DNA of 64,000 nt, from assembly GCF_041296385.1 (NCBI RefSeq), contig NC_091014.1, positions 20,683,578-20,747,577 of the forward strand. The letters run 5' to 3'. Numbering within the stretch: position 1 is the stretch's first letter; the number at the start of each line of letters is the position of its first letter. The notes under the pieces are model-generated. The model was given only the letters and a program-made list of their open reading frames with translations, was not told where the DNA came from and ran no database searches. This stretch comes from Aphelocoma coerulescens (lineage: Eukaryota; Chordata; Aves; Passeriformes; Corvidae). The position numbers and the translations under genes are program-made. Shown one piece after another: positions 24,034 to 37,642 of the stretch.

Positions 24034-27000
24034 GTCAGTGGTTCTTTACTATAAACTGAACTCATCATCTTCAGTATGTCTTTCATTTGCTTTATAAATC
24101 AAGCTCTTCCAAGGACTTATGCATAATTTACTCACATCTGTCACTGAGACACAACAGGCCTTGAATAGGGACTTTGTATTTCTGAGCAGTGACCTGAGAG
24201 CAAGTGAACAGTTCACATGGCAATTTTAGGCCTTAGTCACTTGTGGATGCCTACTTCATCTCAGTCCCTAATATATTTTGGTGCAGAGATGCCTCTGTAT
24301 ATGTCATACAAGGGCAAAACTGATTAGTCCCAAGATATAGTATGTTTGAATTTAATACAAATGCATGGAGCTGACAAGGAATTTTCAATTCTTTCTGTAA
24401 GTAGCTTGATCACATGTATCTTCAAGAATGTCAATTCCTTCCTAGTGATCTGAAGAAAGTAGTTTCATAGCTCAGTAAAATATATTAGTGCACATTCAAA
24501 GAGGAAAGAAAATTTTTAAAAAAGAAAAAAATAATAAGAGGAAAGCAACAAGGACTATTGGTATGAAATCTGTGGATTTTCTTTTTTCTCCTTTTGAAAG
24601 TCAACTACTGTTCACTATTATCTTGTTCCTTACAGATAAGGACCTGCAATAAATGTGACTTTATTTTTGCCAAAGATAATGCCTTCAGTTCTTAGGATGA
24701 TAGTTTTATGTATTTATATTGGGAGAATGATTTTAATTTGGGGAACTATTTTTTTTTAAATACACATTTAATACAAATGACAAAATGACAGTATTATTGT
24801 ATATGGTGTTAAGAAAAAGAATTTACTGAAAAGCATTTATACATTTTTGTCTCACAATTACATAATTCTTATACTAACGCTGTTGCCTACATCTTCACAT
24901 TTTCAGGAGGTGTGAATTTGACAGATCAGATGTCGGTTCAGAAGAAGTACACTAGAACTTGCAAAAGGTTGGATGCCATTCTGGCTACACCGATTAAAGA
25001 CTGACACATATTTGGAACATGCTAGTTTAAGTCTGAAGATGACAACAAAGGAAAGTATGAAGACATGGAAGTTGTGATTGATGGGTGGTACATTATTCTA
25101 AATTAATACTTAAACTGGGAGCTGACATAGAGGAGCAAAACAAAAAATGTTGTATTTTGTCTGATATGCTGCCCTTCACAATAGAATACACTGAAGGTTC
25201 AGAGAAAAATAGTATGCTGTTTATAGCAAACACATAAAATATCACCTCTATATAAATATCTCATTTATGATACAAATCATAGAAAGAAATGCCATCTTGA
25301 TTTTTATAGTTGATTGTGTGCTACCATCTATCCTGTCAGACCCAACCTTATGAATCTGACCACTTTAGTATCTCTATAACCTCTGTACAGTTACCCACAA
25401 CTCAGACACCCCTGTATTTCAAGGTGAAGGATGGCAAACACCAAATAGTTCCTTCTCCACTCTTACATGCAGAGTCACTCTACCCCAGTGTCTCCAAATT
25501 CCCTACTATCATTGTCTCCTTACCTTTATTTCCCAACATCCCTTTCCCCCATCCTCTTTACTTCTGTATCACCTATTTTTAATTTTCTTTCTCTGGTGTG
25601 CTCAGAAATCAGCACCAGGCTGCCTGACCCATGTTTGTCAAGTAGCTCTGATGCAGGGTTGGGGTGAGATGGGAGGACATCTGTGCTGGCAAGGGGACTT
25701 CACATATCAGGGGCCAACTGGGCAATCTGACCACCTTTCCACATCACCTATTTTTCCTTGCATCTTCAGATCCTTTTCTCATGGCCAAGATTTGTTTGGA
25801 AGTCTAAAAATTGTGCAACACTTCTCTTGGATATCTAGTTGCTATGTGGAAATGCCTCATAGAAGAGACCCACACTGAGTATCAGCAGTTAGCCATGTCT
25901 CATATATAAAAATCAGTATGAATCTCCTTATAAGCATCTTTGTAAGTCCGTAATTTCTCTCTTTTACATCCTCACTCCCTCAGAGAAACTATAAACACCT
26001 CCAGTCCCCTAGGACACTTCTATCTGCAACTTCCTGTGACATTTTAAGTTATGCTTTATGTTCAGTGCCAGCACTGGTCTTTAAAAACAGAGTAAGTCTC
26101 CCTAAGTCAAGTCTTAAAAAGAAAAACCCAAGGCTTTAACTTAGAGAATTTGCTAGGAATCATGATTCCTACATCCTGTTTCTCATGTGAGAAATGCATT
26201 CTTTATTTCATATTTTGAGAACAAAATTAGTATTAGAAGTAGAAATCGGCTTCAAATACTAAAACCCAAGTTATGGACTCCAAAATCAGTAGTTTGGAGT
26301 TTTAAAATTTTTTATAGTCCTTCTTCTTGTTAAAGAGTCTGTTTCATCATTTCATTATCAATCCTCTTTCCAGTTTAAGATCCCTAAAACGTGCAAAGAA
26401 AGGAAAGCCTGCTTGTGCAAATTTTAATCAGAAAGTAATTAGTAAAGTTTTGTATGTCTTTTTTTGCTAGTACATCACAACAGGGTCAGTGCTGAGGCTA
26501 CATATTTTCAATGGAAATACAGAATATTAACATAACAGAACAGTCCATTCTTACTGAAATGCAAAAAAGGTGGAAGTCCCAAACATACAAGACAGAAAAC
26601 ATGAGAGACAACTTATCTGTTTTGGTAAGATCTATTTTAATATTCCACTATTATTATCCTCCAAGGTAGGAATTTTATGGCAACCATTAAAATGCACTTA
26701 CACTACAATGGAGTGCGACGTAGATGCCTCCACTTTTACAGATGATTATTTGAATATCATCCTAAGTCCTATAACAGTTTTGGTAAGAATTAGGAAGCCA
26801 ATTATTTCTCTGATGAGTACATGTCACAGAATTAAAGAAACCTGCAAAGTTAAGCCACTACTAAAAATGTAGTTCTACCCTTTGCCTGCCCTAACCATAT
26901 ATTTCCTCCTCTTTTTGCACAAGTACTACTATCCACGTGCCCACTGAGCCTCCCAATCCAGCCATTAACTAACTTCTTTTCTCTTTTGTGGTATTATTAG

Positions 27001-27606
27001 TTTTAGCTAGATTAGCAGTTTGACTCAACTAACTGTAGGCTGCCAAAAGGCAATTCCAGTACAAAGGTGGAGGTGAGGTGAAAATATGTAGTCAAGTATG
27101 CAGAGGAGGGTCCTGTCACTCCTTTGCCAAATTCATGACCTGAGTATTCAAACTAAACTCATGATACTGCAGGTTAACCACAGGCACACACAGGGCACCT
27201 CTTGTGTCTGTATGCACTGGGTATTAACTTCAATTCCCTTTCGTACAAGACTGTGTATAACAGGCACACCTTTCTAGAAACCACCAAGGGTAACAGTTTT
27301 CAAAGCCACAAGGGAAATTCCTCAGAGCAGCATTCTGCCTGCAAACAGACTGTTGTTAAAACCCCTTGTGCTTGTGGAAGCTGAGCTCTTTCCTGCAGAA
27401 CTGTCATGGAATGCTGAGTATCCCAGCCCCAACATCAAAAATGGAGAGTCAAACTGCAAGTGTAAGCCTATATTTTAAGCACTGGAAAATAAAAGGATTT
27501 CCTGTTTGCAAATTCTTTCTTCAAGAACGGGACATAATCAAAGCAGCTCTTTAGCACCATAAAATATATATTTCTATTGTGGTTCCTATCTATTCTCTAC
27601 CAATCA
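24034..27606. other. AT-rich sequence, no gene recognised
   Basis: Pyrimidine-rich stretches (25490-25590) keep short frames open but encode nothing recognisable. No repeat family is identified. Confidence 0.5.
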
Positions 27607-28634
27607 TATCACAGAAACACAGAATCAATTAGGTTGGAAAAGACCTTTGAGATCATTGAGTCCTACCTATGACCTAATGCCACCTTGTCAACCAGACCAT
27701 TGTGCTGAGTGACATATCCAGTCTTTCCTTAAACCTCTAGGGACAGTGACTCCCCCAACTCCCTGGGCAGCCTATTCAATGCCCAATCACCCTTTCTGTG
27801 AAGAACTCCTTCCTACTGCCCAGCCTAAACCTCCCCCTGTGCATCTTGTGTCCTTTGTCCTGTCACTGGTTGCCTGGGAGAAGAGACCAACACTCACCTG
27901 ATTATAACCTTCTTCCAGGCAATTGATAAGGTCTCCCCTGAGCCTCCTCTCCTCCAGGCTGAACAACCCCAGTTCTCTCAGCCACTACTAATCACACTTG
28001 TGCTCCAGATCCTTCACCAGCCTTGTTGCCTTTCTCTGGACATGCTGCAGCATCTCAACATCCTTCCTAAACTGAGGGGGCCAGAACTGGACACACTACT
28101 CAAGGTGCTGCCTAACCAGTGCTCAGTACAGGAGAAGAAGCCCCTTGGTCCTGCTGGCCACACTACTCCTGATACAGGACAGGATGCTATTGGCCTTCTT
28201 GGCCTGGTAGGCACACACTGGCTCGTATTCAGCTGCTATCAGTCAGCACCCCCAGGTCCCTCTCTAGTCACCGTCCAGTCACTCTGTCCCCAGCCTGTAG
28301 TGCTGCCTGGGGTTGTTGTGGCCAACAGGACCCAGCACTTGGTCATGTTAAACCTCATATTGTTGGATTTGGCCCATCAATCCCGCTTGTCCAAGTCCCT
28401 CTGGAGAGCCCTCCTACCCTCCACCAGATCAACACTCTCCCCCAGCTTGGTGTCATCTACAAAATTGTTAATGGTAGATTCAATCCCCTCATCATCCATA
28501 AAGATATTAAACGGGACTGGGCCCTACACAGATACACAGATTCCTGGGGAACACCACTGGTGACTGGTCACCAACTGGACGCAGCACCATTCACCACCAC
28601 TCTCTGGGCCCAGCTGTCCTGCACGTTCTTAACT
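27607..28634 (-). mobile_element. CR1 LINE 3' region, antisense
   Basis: The left end begins with ATCACAGAAACACAGAATC, the reverse complement of the CR1 tail, followed by 'AGGTTGGAAAAGACCTTTGA', the hallmark CR1 3' untranslated sequence. The body then extends into the 3' end of the ORF2 region (28300-28560, with 'CTTGGTGTCATCTACAAAATTG', which on the minus strand encodes the reverse-transcriptase FADD region). It is truncated in reverse transcriptase. The 187-codon open frame on the opposite strand here is fortuitous. Confidence 0.92.
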
Positions 28635-29980
28635 CAGCAGTTATAATTTCAGTAAAATCCCTGTATGTAAGACAAAGACTTTTGCAACACTTTTTTTTGT
28701 CATCTCCTACAATCTAATTCTTCCAAGATGTTTTTTCATTCTGTAAGTGACATTTACTGAAATTCTTCATAAACCCCTGAGAATTGGATTCCGTGCTCCA
28801 AGAATCGAATAAAAAATGTGCACAGCCTGTCAGCAGGTCACATGTATCCTGCCAACCTACATCTAATAGATTTTTCACTTTTCATCAGTGGATTTCAAGA
28901 CAGTATGTAGTCTGCCAAATTTACTAAAAAGCTTGCTACAGTATCGCACTTTCAAAATGTGCAATCTGTCAAAGCCATAGCTCAAAATGTCTGCTACGAT
29001 GAGAGTCTTTGAAAAATCTGCTACAGTGTTGGCATTCATTCAGAAAATAATGAGTATATCAACAGAGAAGGAGGAGAAAGGAAAAAAGTTGTTGGGGGAG
29101 GGGAAGGAAGTGGAGAGGACAGAAGATTAATCCTACATGTAGTTTTCTACATCCTGAAAAAACTACAGAAATTCTTTTTGTAAGTGCAATCCAGTTTCAC
29201 ACAAATTCCTCCAAGATGACAGCATATTAATTGGCAAATAGTCTGAGTGCTACATTTAATAACACTGATGAAAAGATAATTTATCATAGATTTGACCACA
29301 ACTGTTCATAGCAAACCTCAGTATTGATTCAAATACTGAATACATTTAGCAAACAGTGGAAGACAGCAAAGTTGCTTGCACTTATATTATATATATGGAA
29401 AGTATCATAAGAGACAGGTTAGGGAAAGTAGGAATGCTTAATTTATTAGCTGAAATATAAAGAAAACTGAAGCAATTTCAGGAGATTTGTAAATAAAGGC
29501 AGACTTCAATTTCAAAGACACAATAACACAAGCATCAAAATAGCCAAGGACTGTGAAATACAATTCTAAGAACCTTTCCTGTCTGCTTTCCTTCATCCTT
29601 CATTTTAGAAAATTCACCTTTACATTCAAAGAACATAAAAAGGGCCAAAAGAGAAGGAAAAGACCATTTAGAAAAAAATAAAATATTTGCATATTAAAGA
29701 ACAAGTTCTTATGCACCTTCTTGAACAACTGACAACACAGGCAAGTGTTCCTGAACATAATGCCAAGCTAGTGAAAGGACTGCAGAAGAATTTTGAATTC
29801 AAAGAACTACAGAAGAGCTGCTTGACTCCATGCCATGTATCTCTGAAAACAGAAGGTTACAGAAAGTTCCTTGGATGTAGGAAGCCAATGCATCCTTAAC
29901 ACCACAGCATTAACATGTCTGAATCCTATCACTTCTAGAAACAAGCAAGGCAATAGTAGTAAGAGTATTCAACAATGGCA
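28635..29980. other. AT-rich sequence, nothing recognised
   Basis: No repeat family, exon or RNA gene is recognised. Confidence 0.5.
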
Positions 29981-30127
29981 AAAAACAAAGAACAAGGAAA
30001 CAAAAAGAAAAACCACACACATACACAAAAACCCCTTAAAAAAAACCAAAAACAAAAACAATGAAAGAAAAAACCCACCACACAAGCCTCCTCCCTCTCC
30101 AGGAAAAAAAAATAAAAAAAAAATAAA
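29981..30127. repeat. A-rich low-complexity tract
   Basis: A/C-rich and A-only runs alternate over about 145 bases, including two long A runs near 30105-30125. There is no neighbouring retroposon body. Confidence 0.9.
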
Positions 30128-30892
30128 CACTCCATTGTGAAAAAAGCTTGTGCAAAGTTTGCTGCAACCAAGAAGGCTGATTAAAATCAATCACACAGGC
30201 TTACAATGGTCAGGAGAAAACTGGAACAAACAGGGCTTGTGAAGTACCTTAAATTGCCAATTTGAGTTTTCTCTATTAAAAATTTAAAAATTAATTTTAT
30301 AGTAAAGTATGGATTTGTTGTTCATTTTAAGAGCCTTAGGTTTTATTTGGGAATCTCATTGAACATCTCACCTGGGATATACCAAATCAGCTCTTGGAAA
30401 AGTTCTTTACTGAATTCATTCTTATATTGGAATTGCTCCTAATTTAATGAATAAAAGTACTCCAGTCCCTTTTTCATGAAAAAAAAATCGAATTATTGCA
30501 TCTTTGAGATTATAGTTTTACATCTAATTGTTATATCCCTAAAAGCACAACAAAGCATGGCCAAATTATTTGGTTGCCTTTAAGAGACAAAATTCAGAAG
30601 TATCTTACCATTTTATAGAATTTAAATTATTATGGGTTTTAATATCTCATATTTTTAAGCATAATTCTTTAATCTCTATTTTTCCCCCTCTTGCTTCCAT
30701 ACAGATATCTTGAACAGAGAAGTCACATCCATAGCTTTTGTTTGCATAGGTTTGCGGGGAAAAGTCCAGCAGAGATATTGAAGTTGCTTGAGTACCTCAT
30801 AATTTTGCACTATGGCCACAAACCAAGATTCTGTTCTAAAAGCTTCAAGATAGTGATTGCTTTCCAAATTTAAGTAAGGTAACCTAAAGTAG
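30128..30892. other. AT-rich sequence, nothing recognised
   Basis: No repeat family, exon or RNA gene is recognised. Confidence 0.5.
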
Positions 30893-31025
30893 ATCACAGA
30901 TTATTCTGAGTTGGAAGGGACCCACAAGCACCATCAAGTCCAACTCTGAAGTGAGTGGCCCATATATGGATTGAACCTACAACCTTAGTGTTATTAGCAC
31001 CATGCTTCAAGGAACTGAGCTAATC
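30893..31025 (-). mobile_element. TguSINE1-like SINE: tRNA-Ile head, CR1 tail
   Basis: On the minus strand the right part (31025-30956) follows tRNA-Ile. An A-box-like TTAGCTCAGTTCC lies at 31023-31011, a central GGTGCTAATAACACTAAGGT stretch corresponds to the anticodon arm, and a B box GGTTCAATCC lies at 30977-30968. The left part (30893-30950) is a CR1-type tail with AGTTGGAAGGGACCCACAAG on plus. A tRNA-Ile head joined to a CR1 tail is the architecture of TguSINE1, which I know from zebra finch and other passerines. This is a decayed copy mobilised by CR1 machinery, not a tRNA gene. Confidence 0.8.
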
Positions 31026-33056
31026 TTGGGGTCGAATAAGTAAACTAGAGAGTTTATTCTATAGACTATTAAAAAAATGCAGCCAGAATATACTAAAAAA
31101 ATATATCATTTTAATGCAGTCAGCACCATGGAACAATGTAACAGCCATGCCTCTTAAAGCTCCTACAAACACTTTTATTTTCCAGTAGAGATGGTCTATA
31201 AGGTCCATTTTCCTCACATTTCTCCTGCATAGAAGTGATAAGGTATGTGGCCTTCAGTTCTTTCACATACATGGCAGTTTTGTCTTGGCAAACTTAGAAA
31301 TCCCATTTGAATGTTTACAGGTTTTGCCCTGTGGGATCTTCAGAAGGCAGCTTAGAATTTTGTTAAACTGCGCTCTCAGCATAAGTATTTCAAAATTGTT
31401 TAATAGGGAGAGAAAGACAGAGAGATCACTTGTCAGCTTAATGAGATTTAGAATTGCATTCCTCCTTCTCTGTAGACCATCAAAAAGAGTAGCTGTGATG
31501 ATCAACCTGTGTTCTGCTCCCAGGTTTAATATATTGTTTTATGCCAAAGTTCTTTCATTGATTGCCTCCCGCAGCACAAAGTAGGCGGAGACTTTGGATT
31601 GCAAGTAAGATACTGTAGTCTCAAATGTTCTTCTTGCAAGCGTCACAATGTACGATAGTTCACAAATGAGTCAAAGCTGCAAAAACTCAACCACCTATTG
31701 CCTGTGAAAAATTGTCAGCAGTTTTTGTTGAATTCATTAAGTCATGAGTGTTCACAAGGCTGGAGCCACAGGCTCAGCAGCTGGAACTTTTTATGTGCAC
31801 ATAACTCTTTTAAGTTTGACCAGAACAGAGCTTTCAAATGGAGTTTCCTAATCATACCTATTTATAAATCAAACCCTACTTTGAGACACAGCACAGAGCA
31901 GTCTCAAGGTGTCTGAACTCTACTTCCACCTAAAATACTTTGTCTGGAATGTTGAGATTTCATAAGCTTCCATACTGATGTGCTCAACTGCACCATCACG
32001 GCCTTTCCCACTCTTAAATGGTTTGTTCTCACTTGAGTTTCTCTACCTGTCTAAAGAGAGACTTCTCAATACACTACGGGGCGGCCAACATGCCTGTAGA
32101 TTTTCTTTGCAAAACAACCTCTCCACACTTTATCTTTAGAACTGTAGGAAAGGAGGAACAATTTGAGAAACAACTTCTCTGTATGGATGATGAAAATAAA
32201 AACCATTGAAAGAGAAACATAAAATTAAAACAATCCAAAACTGAGTAAAACAGGCTTAGGGTCTTGAGGCAACGAGCCTCAAGGAATTCTGGGCTTGCCA
32301 GAAGACTGCAGGCTGGATCTGCTCCTTTCCTTTATCACTGAAGAAGAATACCATTCAAATTAGCTTTTGATGATGTATAACATTATGGGAGAAAAATATA
32401 CACTTAAGATTATAAAATCATCTCTCTAATGTGCTCTCTTGCTTCACTGGCTAACTTTCTCCTACTTTTTGTAGAACTATTTGGTTGCATACTCTGGAAG
32501 CAGAGAAATGTAGCTGAGCTGGCCCAGTTCCATAATCAGGAGTTAACAGAGGTGGGATTGTTTCTGCATCCAGATCCGGGAGGGACAGAAGTGCTTTTGT
32601 TTCCTTTCAGTGGGATCCTGCAGGAAAGTTAAATAACAGAGAGAACCCAACAGAGAAGTGATAATTCTACATAGGCTACAACCTGTGCAATGCACAAGGA
32701 TATACATAAATAACATGGGCATTATTAACACTCTCCAGTTTTAGGTGGCTACCTTAACAAACTACTCTCACAGCCATCAGGAAGAGAAAGCCCACACATG
32801 CACACATACACATTATGGTGTGAAATTAATGTTATAGTATTCATTAGTCTCAACTGACAACTGCATCATTATTAAATATATGCAATAGGTATTTCACTAG
32901 TGTGTTTGGTTATAGTTCCGGAATGCAAGTTCCCTGAAAGCATCTTTGAAACATAGCTTCTGAAACTCATAGGGCAAGAAAAAAACACTTTTTCCCTAAC
33001 TGACTGATGCCTACAAGCAGTCTTTGAAGTAAAATTTTATTTTCAGTATAAACATT
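31026..33056. other. AT-rich sequence, no gene recognised
   Basis: No repeat family, exon or RNA gene is recognised. Confidence 0.5.
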
Positions 33057-33691
33057 TTGTCAACTGCTTCCGTTCCCACTTATGTACACAGTCATGAAGT
33101 TCATGACGTATTGGCCCATACTGAAACACACACATCTCACAAGCCACCTGGCCTGTATATTCCCCTATGTATCTGCTCATGGTTCATTTCACTTTTTACG
33201 TTTATGACACGAGTGTCCGTGCAGTGGTTCCATCGAGTACTCTTGCCCCCCTGCTCATGTCCAGGGCTCAGTGCCAGCAATCACAGCAAACACCCCCTTA
33301 CAGTGAGGAACCAGGTGGCAGCTCCCAGCCCTACTTCCCTAGGGCCAATCCCACAGGACAGGAAGCAGCACCTCTCCCCAGTTCCCAACAAACACTACAA
33401 GCAACAACCTCCTTCCCAACCTATGAACCTAACTTCTAGCACTACCAGCTGGATTTACAATATTTTGCCTTCAGGGGACTTTCAGCATTAGATGTGCCAA
33501 AAATTTCATTAAAACGCAACATTGACTTAACAGCTCAAGTCTCTGGCGGTTTTCCCCAGGAAAAACTGGCAGGATCAATTCCAGGCTGTTCTTCCCACTA
33601 CACACCACCACAGGGCTTCCTACACACACCACTGAGTCACAAGGATTCCTTAAACTTGCATTACTCTTCCTACTCAACATGTCGGTTTTAA
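33057..33691 (+). other. Overlapping open frames of unknown meaning
   Basis: Two plus frames stay open: 33057-33491 (144 codons) and 33167-33439 (90 codons). The second continues in the same frame past a single stop to 33691. The second frame is Pro/Ser/Gln-rich (PPYSEEPGG and GFPQEKLAG can be read). I do not recognise a family, and there is no splice-site or codon-bias support. It could be a decayed exon, a retrocopy fragment or chance in moderately GC-rich DNA. Chance is my default. Confidence 0.2.
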
Positions 33692-33899
33692 CGACTGGTA
33701 ATAATACAGCAGTATTTTGATGATTCAGAGTGTGGCGGCTGAGTTACAATTCATTTTGTGCTATTATACATATTGTCACAGAGGACAAAAGTTTAATGAA
33801 TGTGAGCTTTGGATTGGAAGAAAAGGTCTCCTGGGAAATGTTTCCGTTAAGAAAAATCTACTTGGATTTTTTTGTTGTTGTTGTAGTAATTAATATGTT

Positions 33900-34245
33900 G
33901 TTAATAAACATTCACATTGTCCAAGCACCACAAAGGCTGGTGGGTCCCACAGAATCAGACACTGGAGGTGGTGAGGGCTCCCCAGGAGACCCAGCTGGGC
34001 ATGGTGTGTCAGCCAGTGCATGTCCCACCCAAGCCAGAAGCTGGGCGGCAGGAGCAGCCCCCGCCCTGGGCTCAAGCAGCTCTCTGGGAATGCAGGGCCA
34101 TGGGTGGGCCTGGCTCAGCAGGGGAGGGCTCTGGGGAGCTGGAGACCAGGCCTGCTCCAGAGCCGCTGGGATGGGAATGATGTCCCCAGGGGGGGCTGGA
34201 ACTATGTCCTGGGCCATGAGCAGGGTGGTGCCTGTGTAGAACTGC
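33900..34245. other. GC-rich block of unknown origin
   Basis: About 345 bases are clearly richer in G and C than the flanks, full of CCAG/CTGG/GGGCTGG words but poor in CpG. All frames are more open than in neighbouring DNA because stop codons are rare at this composition. It may be an old repeat or LTR fragment. No family is recognised. Confidence 0.4.
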
Positions 34246-37200
34246 TCACAGGAGGGAAAAGGCTAGATCAGCCCTTCAAGAGTACATAGCTTCTCAAACT
34301 CCTTTAAGAAATATTACCCAAAAATTGCTGTAACTCCCACATACCTGGATGCCCAGAGTCTGCATTGCATAAATATCAGATAACAGCTACTACAGACTTT
34401 CAAAATACAATGCTATGATACTTTGAAACTGGAAGCATTATGCAAGAACCTGTATTTTTCATGGAAAAGCAATATATGCAGATCTGGAGTGATAGTATAT
34501 GTGCACACATAATTGATCCAACAGGTCTTGTTTTTAAATGGACGTAAATCTTCCACACAGTGAAATCTTCCATATTTGCTCTCCCAGAATGCCTCAGAAA
34601 CCATGCAGCTGCCCAAAAAAAACCCTCAGCTTTTACATGATAATGGAGAACTGAGAGTTTTGGGGTGGGGTTTTTTTCTGCTTTTAAACCAGATACTACA
34701 GAGCAAGTATTTTGTAGACTGGAATAATATTTCATTATTGCCTAATCCAAAGACATTAAACATAAACCTTTCAACTTACAGGTTAAACTTGTGAACAAAT
34801 GTAAGCCTTACTAAACAGAATACAAGAGCTTGTCTTCTGCTCCCCAGCCCTAATTTCTTCCCAAGCCCCACATCCGCCTTTCAGTCCCCCAGCATGCTCC
34901 CTCTTCTTCCTATAGCAGTGGATGTTCTAATCAAGGATGGGGCTGCCCCAGGCAGCTCCACTGGCCCTGGGCCGGTGTGCCTGACACTAACATTCCTCAG
35001 GCATTCCTGCTTCTGCTGGCTGGAGAGATCTGTAGGTCCAAGAGTGTTCTCCATTCTCATTTTTCAAATCTGCAACTGTAAGAAAGAGGAAAGAAAGGAA
35101 TTAACAACAGCTTAATCTGAACTTAATTTTCGCATGAGAATATGAGAGCTGATTTTCCTCAGGTTCTGGGCTCCTTCTGTTCACTTCCCTGTTCTCCACA
35201 GAGAAACAAGCAAATTCATGCATTTCTTTCTTGTTCAAAAGATTCCTCTTTAAAGGGTTGGAGACAGCAGAAGCTCTGTCTTGTCTCAGCTGTTTTCCTT
35301 CTGGTGGCAGGAAAATGCAGAAAGGAGCCAGTTCTTGGGACTTTTCAGTCCTTTTGAATAACAGTAGTATCCAGCTCATCAAAGCACCATTTGCAAGAGC
35401 ATTACCCATCTATGAAATGTTCCACGACCTGTCAGAAACATTACCCAAGTCTTGTAAAGTATAGACTTAAACCCTCAGGATTGAGGAGGGAAAAAACAAA
35501 CAAACAAACAAAAAAAAAAGGTTGGCTTGAATGTTAGTACATTCAGCAACATTGTACCATACACATTTGTAGCAAGAGTGTCACTGTTTCAAATTACTAA
35601 AAATATTGAAGGGAGTTTCCTAATAATAGCTTTTTTTCTAATATACTAGAAAGCCTGCTGTGATGGAAGACAATATTTTCTCAGCTAAGACACATGTTTT
35701 GCAGTCTCACAGCTCTTAGTTTTTACTGTCTGTCCTTGAAAAATCCCATGTGGTGACAGAAAAATTGAACTCTGCCATCAATTAACATCCAGAATGGATG
35801 AGCATATGCCCTGGTAAATACTATAAATATGAAGAAAATCTTAAAAATGATTACTTGTATTCAATGGGAAAACATAGATATGAATTCAGGTATTTAGAGT
35901 TTTAAAGTTTATCTATATAAAAATCATTTTAAGAAAAAGGGAGTGGTTTGTTCCACAAAGGGTCAAATTTAAATAAAAATAGTTTCCTTTTGTTCAAAAT
36001 TTAGTGAACAATGTGACATAAAATATACTATGTTCTTCTATTGTCTTTCCCTAAAATAGAATGTTAGGAGAGAGGAATACGTTAATATTGATATAAATTA
36101 CAAATTATTGACTGCAAACTAAGAGATATAAAAAAATGCACAAACAATAGGAAACAGTGACTACTCACTGGCAAGCTGGATTCAGTATGTAATTTGCAAG
36201 CAAAATTTATCCATTTGATTTTTCAAAAAATTTTCTCTCTTTATAACATAAAACAGTCAGCCTTTTTAGTTAACATATCATCACTACTCTAAAAATTTCC
36301 CAACAAATACAAATATTTCTGAGAAGCAGACACAAAGATTCCCTATTAGGAACATTTATTTACCCCAGTATGAAATCTGTGCAGGCTAAACCTACAGTTC
36401 ACCTTAAAGTATTTTGAGAAACTATTGTCAAGATATTCCACATAATTGTCTCCTTTCTTTCAATTCATTCTTCTAAGATCAATATATATTAAATAATCCA
36501 TAATCTTACATTCCTAGGGAACACTGGAATGACTTCATAAAATGCCATCAATATAAAGCATAAGGAATAAAAGACTGAGCACATCTCAATGCTGTATTAA
36601 AGGAGAAGGAAAAAGTGCACTTTCAAACATTTCAGCTTTGACATTCTGACCTGCAGGTCATTTCGCCTATAAAGAAGTGGTTTTACTCTTTCATAGACTC
36701 TATTCTTTCCTTCAAAAATTGACTGATTCATTATCACCAAAACACTATGTTCATTGGCTACATGTGTCTTTTTTCATGGATACATCAACTTAAGAAAAAA
36801 AAAGCCAGGCAAGCAGACCACTAAAATCCCAAAATCCAATATAAAAGTGTAACACCAATTTTAGTTGAATCAATGATGAGTTTGATTTTTGGTTGTTCCT
36901 TAAATTAAAATAACATAAATATTTTCAATTTCTAAGTTCACCAAAGAAGATTTTAACTGTGATCAAAGGTTTGACTTACTTTTAATGATTGGTTCCTCAT
37001 TAAATGGTAATTATATTAAAAAGCCACTGTGCCAAAAGACTCCTTTCAGCAATTACATCTTCCTTTTACTAAGAGTTGATATGTAGGCAGAAGTCTCAGT
37101 TTCAAATAAGCACAACACTAATAACTGAGACAATAGACAGGCAAAGAGAAATATATAAGAGCTGGTAACCAGCCTTTTGCAGGGAAATAAGAGAAGGTTT

Positions 37201-37464
37201 GTAGAACTGAAATGAAATGTATGCAGCGCCCATACATTCAAGCAGGTGTCAGCTATTTATTAGTGACTCACAGGATTGTGGTTTCAACATTCAACTTTCA
37301 TCTGATTTATCCTTAAAAGCATCCACAGTAACACTAATTATTCTATGCAGTGAAGCAGACGTCCTCTGTGATAAGAGAGATGACACTATATCCTTCTCTA
37401 TATATAAATACCTGCTGTTTATAGCAGTTCAGGTGACTGAGGGTTTCAGTGTGAGATACCATAA
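34246..37464. other. AT-rich sequence with a short A-rich (AAAC)n run
   Basis: A (CAAA)n/poly-A run lies at about 35492-35519. No repeat body, exon or RNA gene is recognised elsewhere. Confidence 0.5.
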
Positions 37465-37642
37465 AAAATTTTTTTACCTAAAGGGCTGCCCAGGGAAGTG
37501 AATGAGTCACCAACCCTGGAGGTGTTTAAAACATGTAGAAGTGGAACTTAGGGACACAGGTTAGTAGTAGACTTGGCAGTGCTGGGTTAACAACTGAGAC
37601 CTGATGATCTTAAGGTCTTTTCCAACATAAATGATTCTGTGA
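37465..37642 (+). mobile_element. CR1 LINE 3' end, severely truncated
   Basis: About 175 bases match the CR1 3' region in the plus sense: 'GGGCTGCCCAGGGAAGTG', then 'CCCTGGAGGTGTTTAAAA', then 'GACCTGATGATCTTAAGGTC', and an ending in the ATGATTCTGTGAT tail. Confidence 0.92.

Noticed and set aside
28000..28563. 187-codon plus-strand open frame
   Set aside because: It lies on the antisense strand of a CR1 LINE copy. The CR1 identity of the DNA is clear and the frame encodes no known domain.
30893..31025. A tRNA-Ile gene
   Set aside because: A and B boxes are recognisable but the cloverleaf is damaged, and the head is joined directly to a CR1-type tail, which identifies a SINE.
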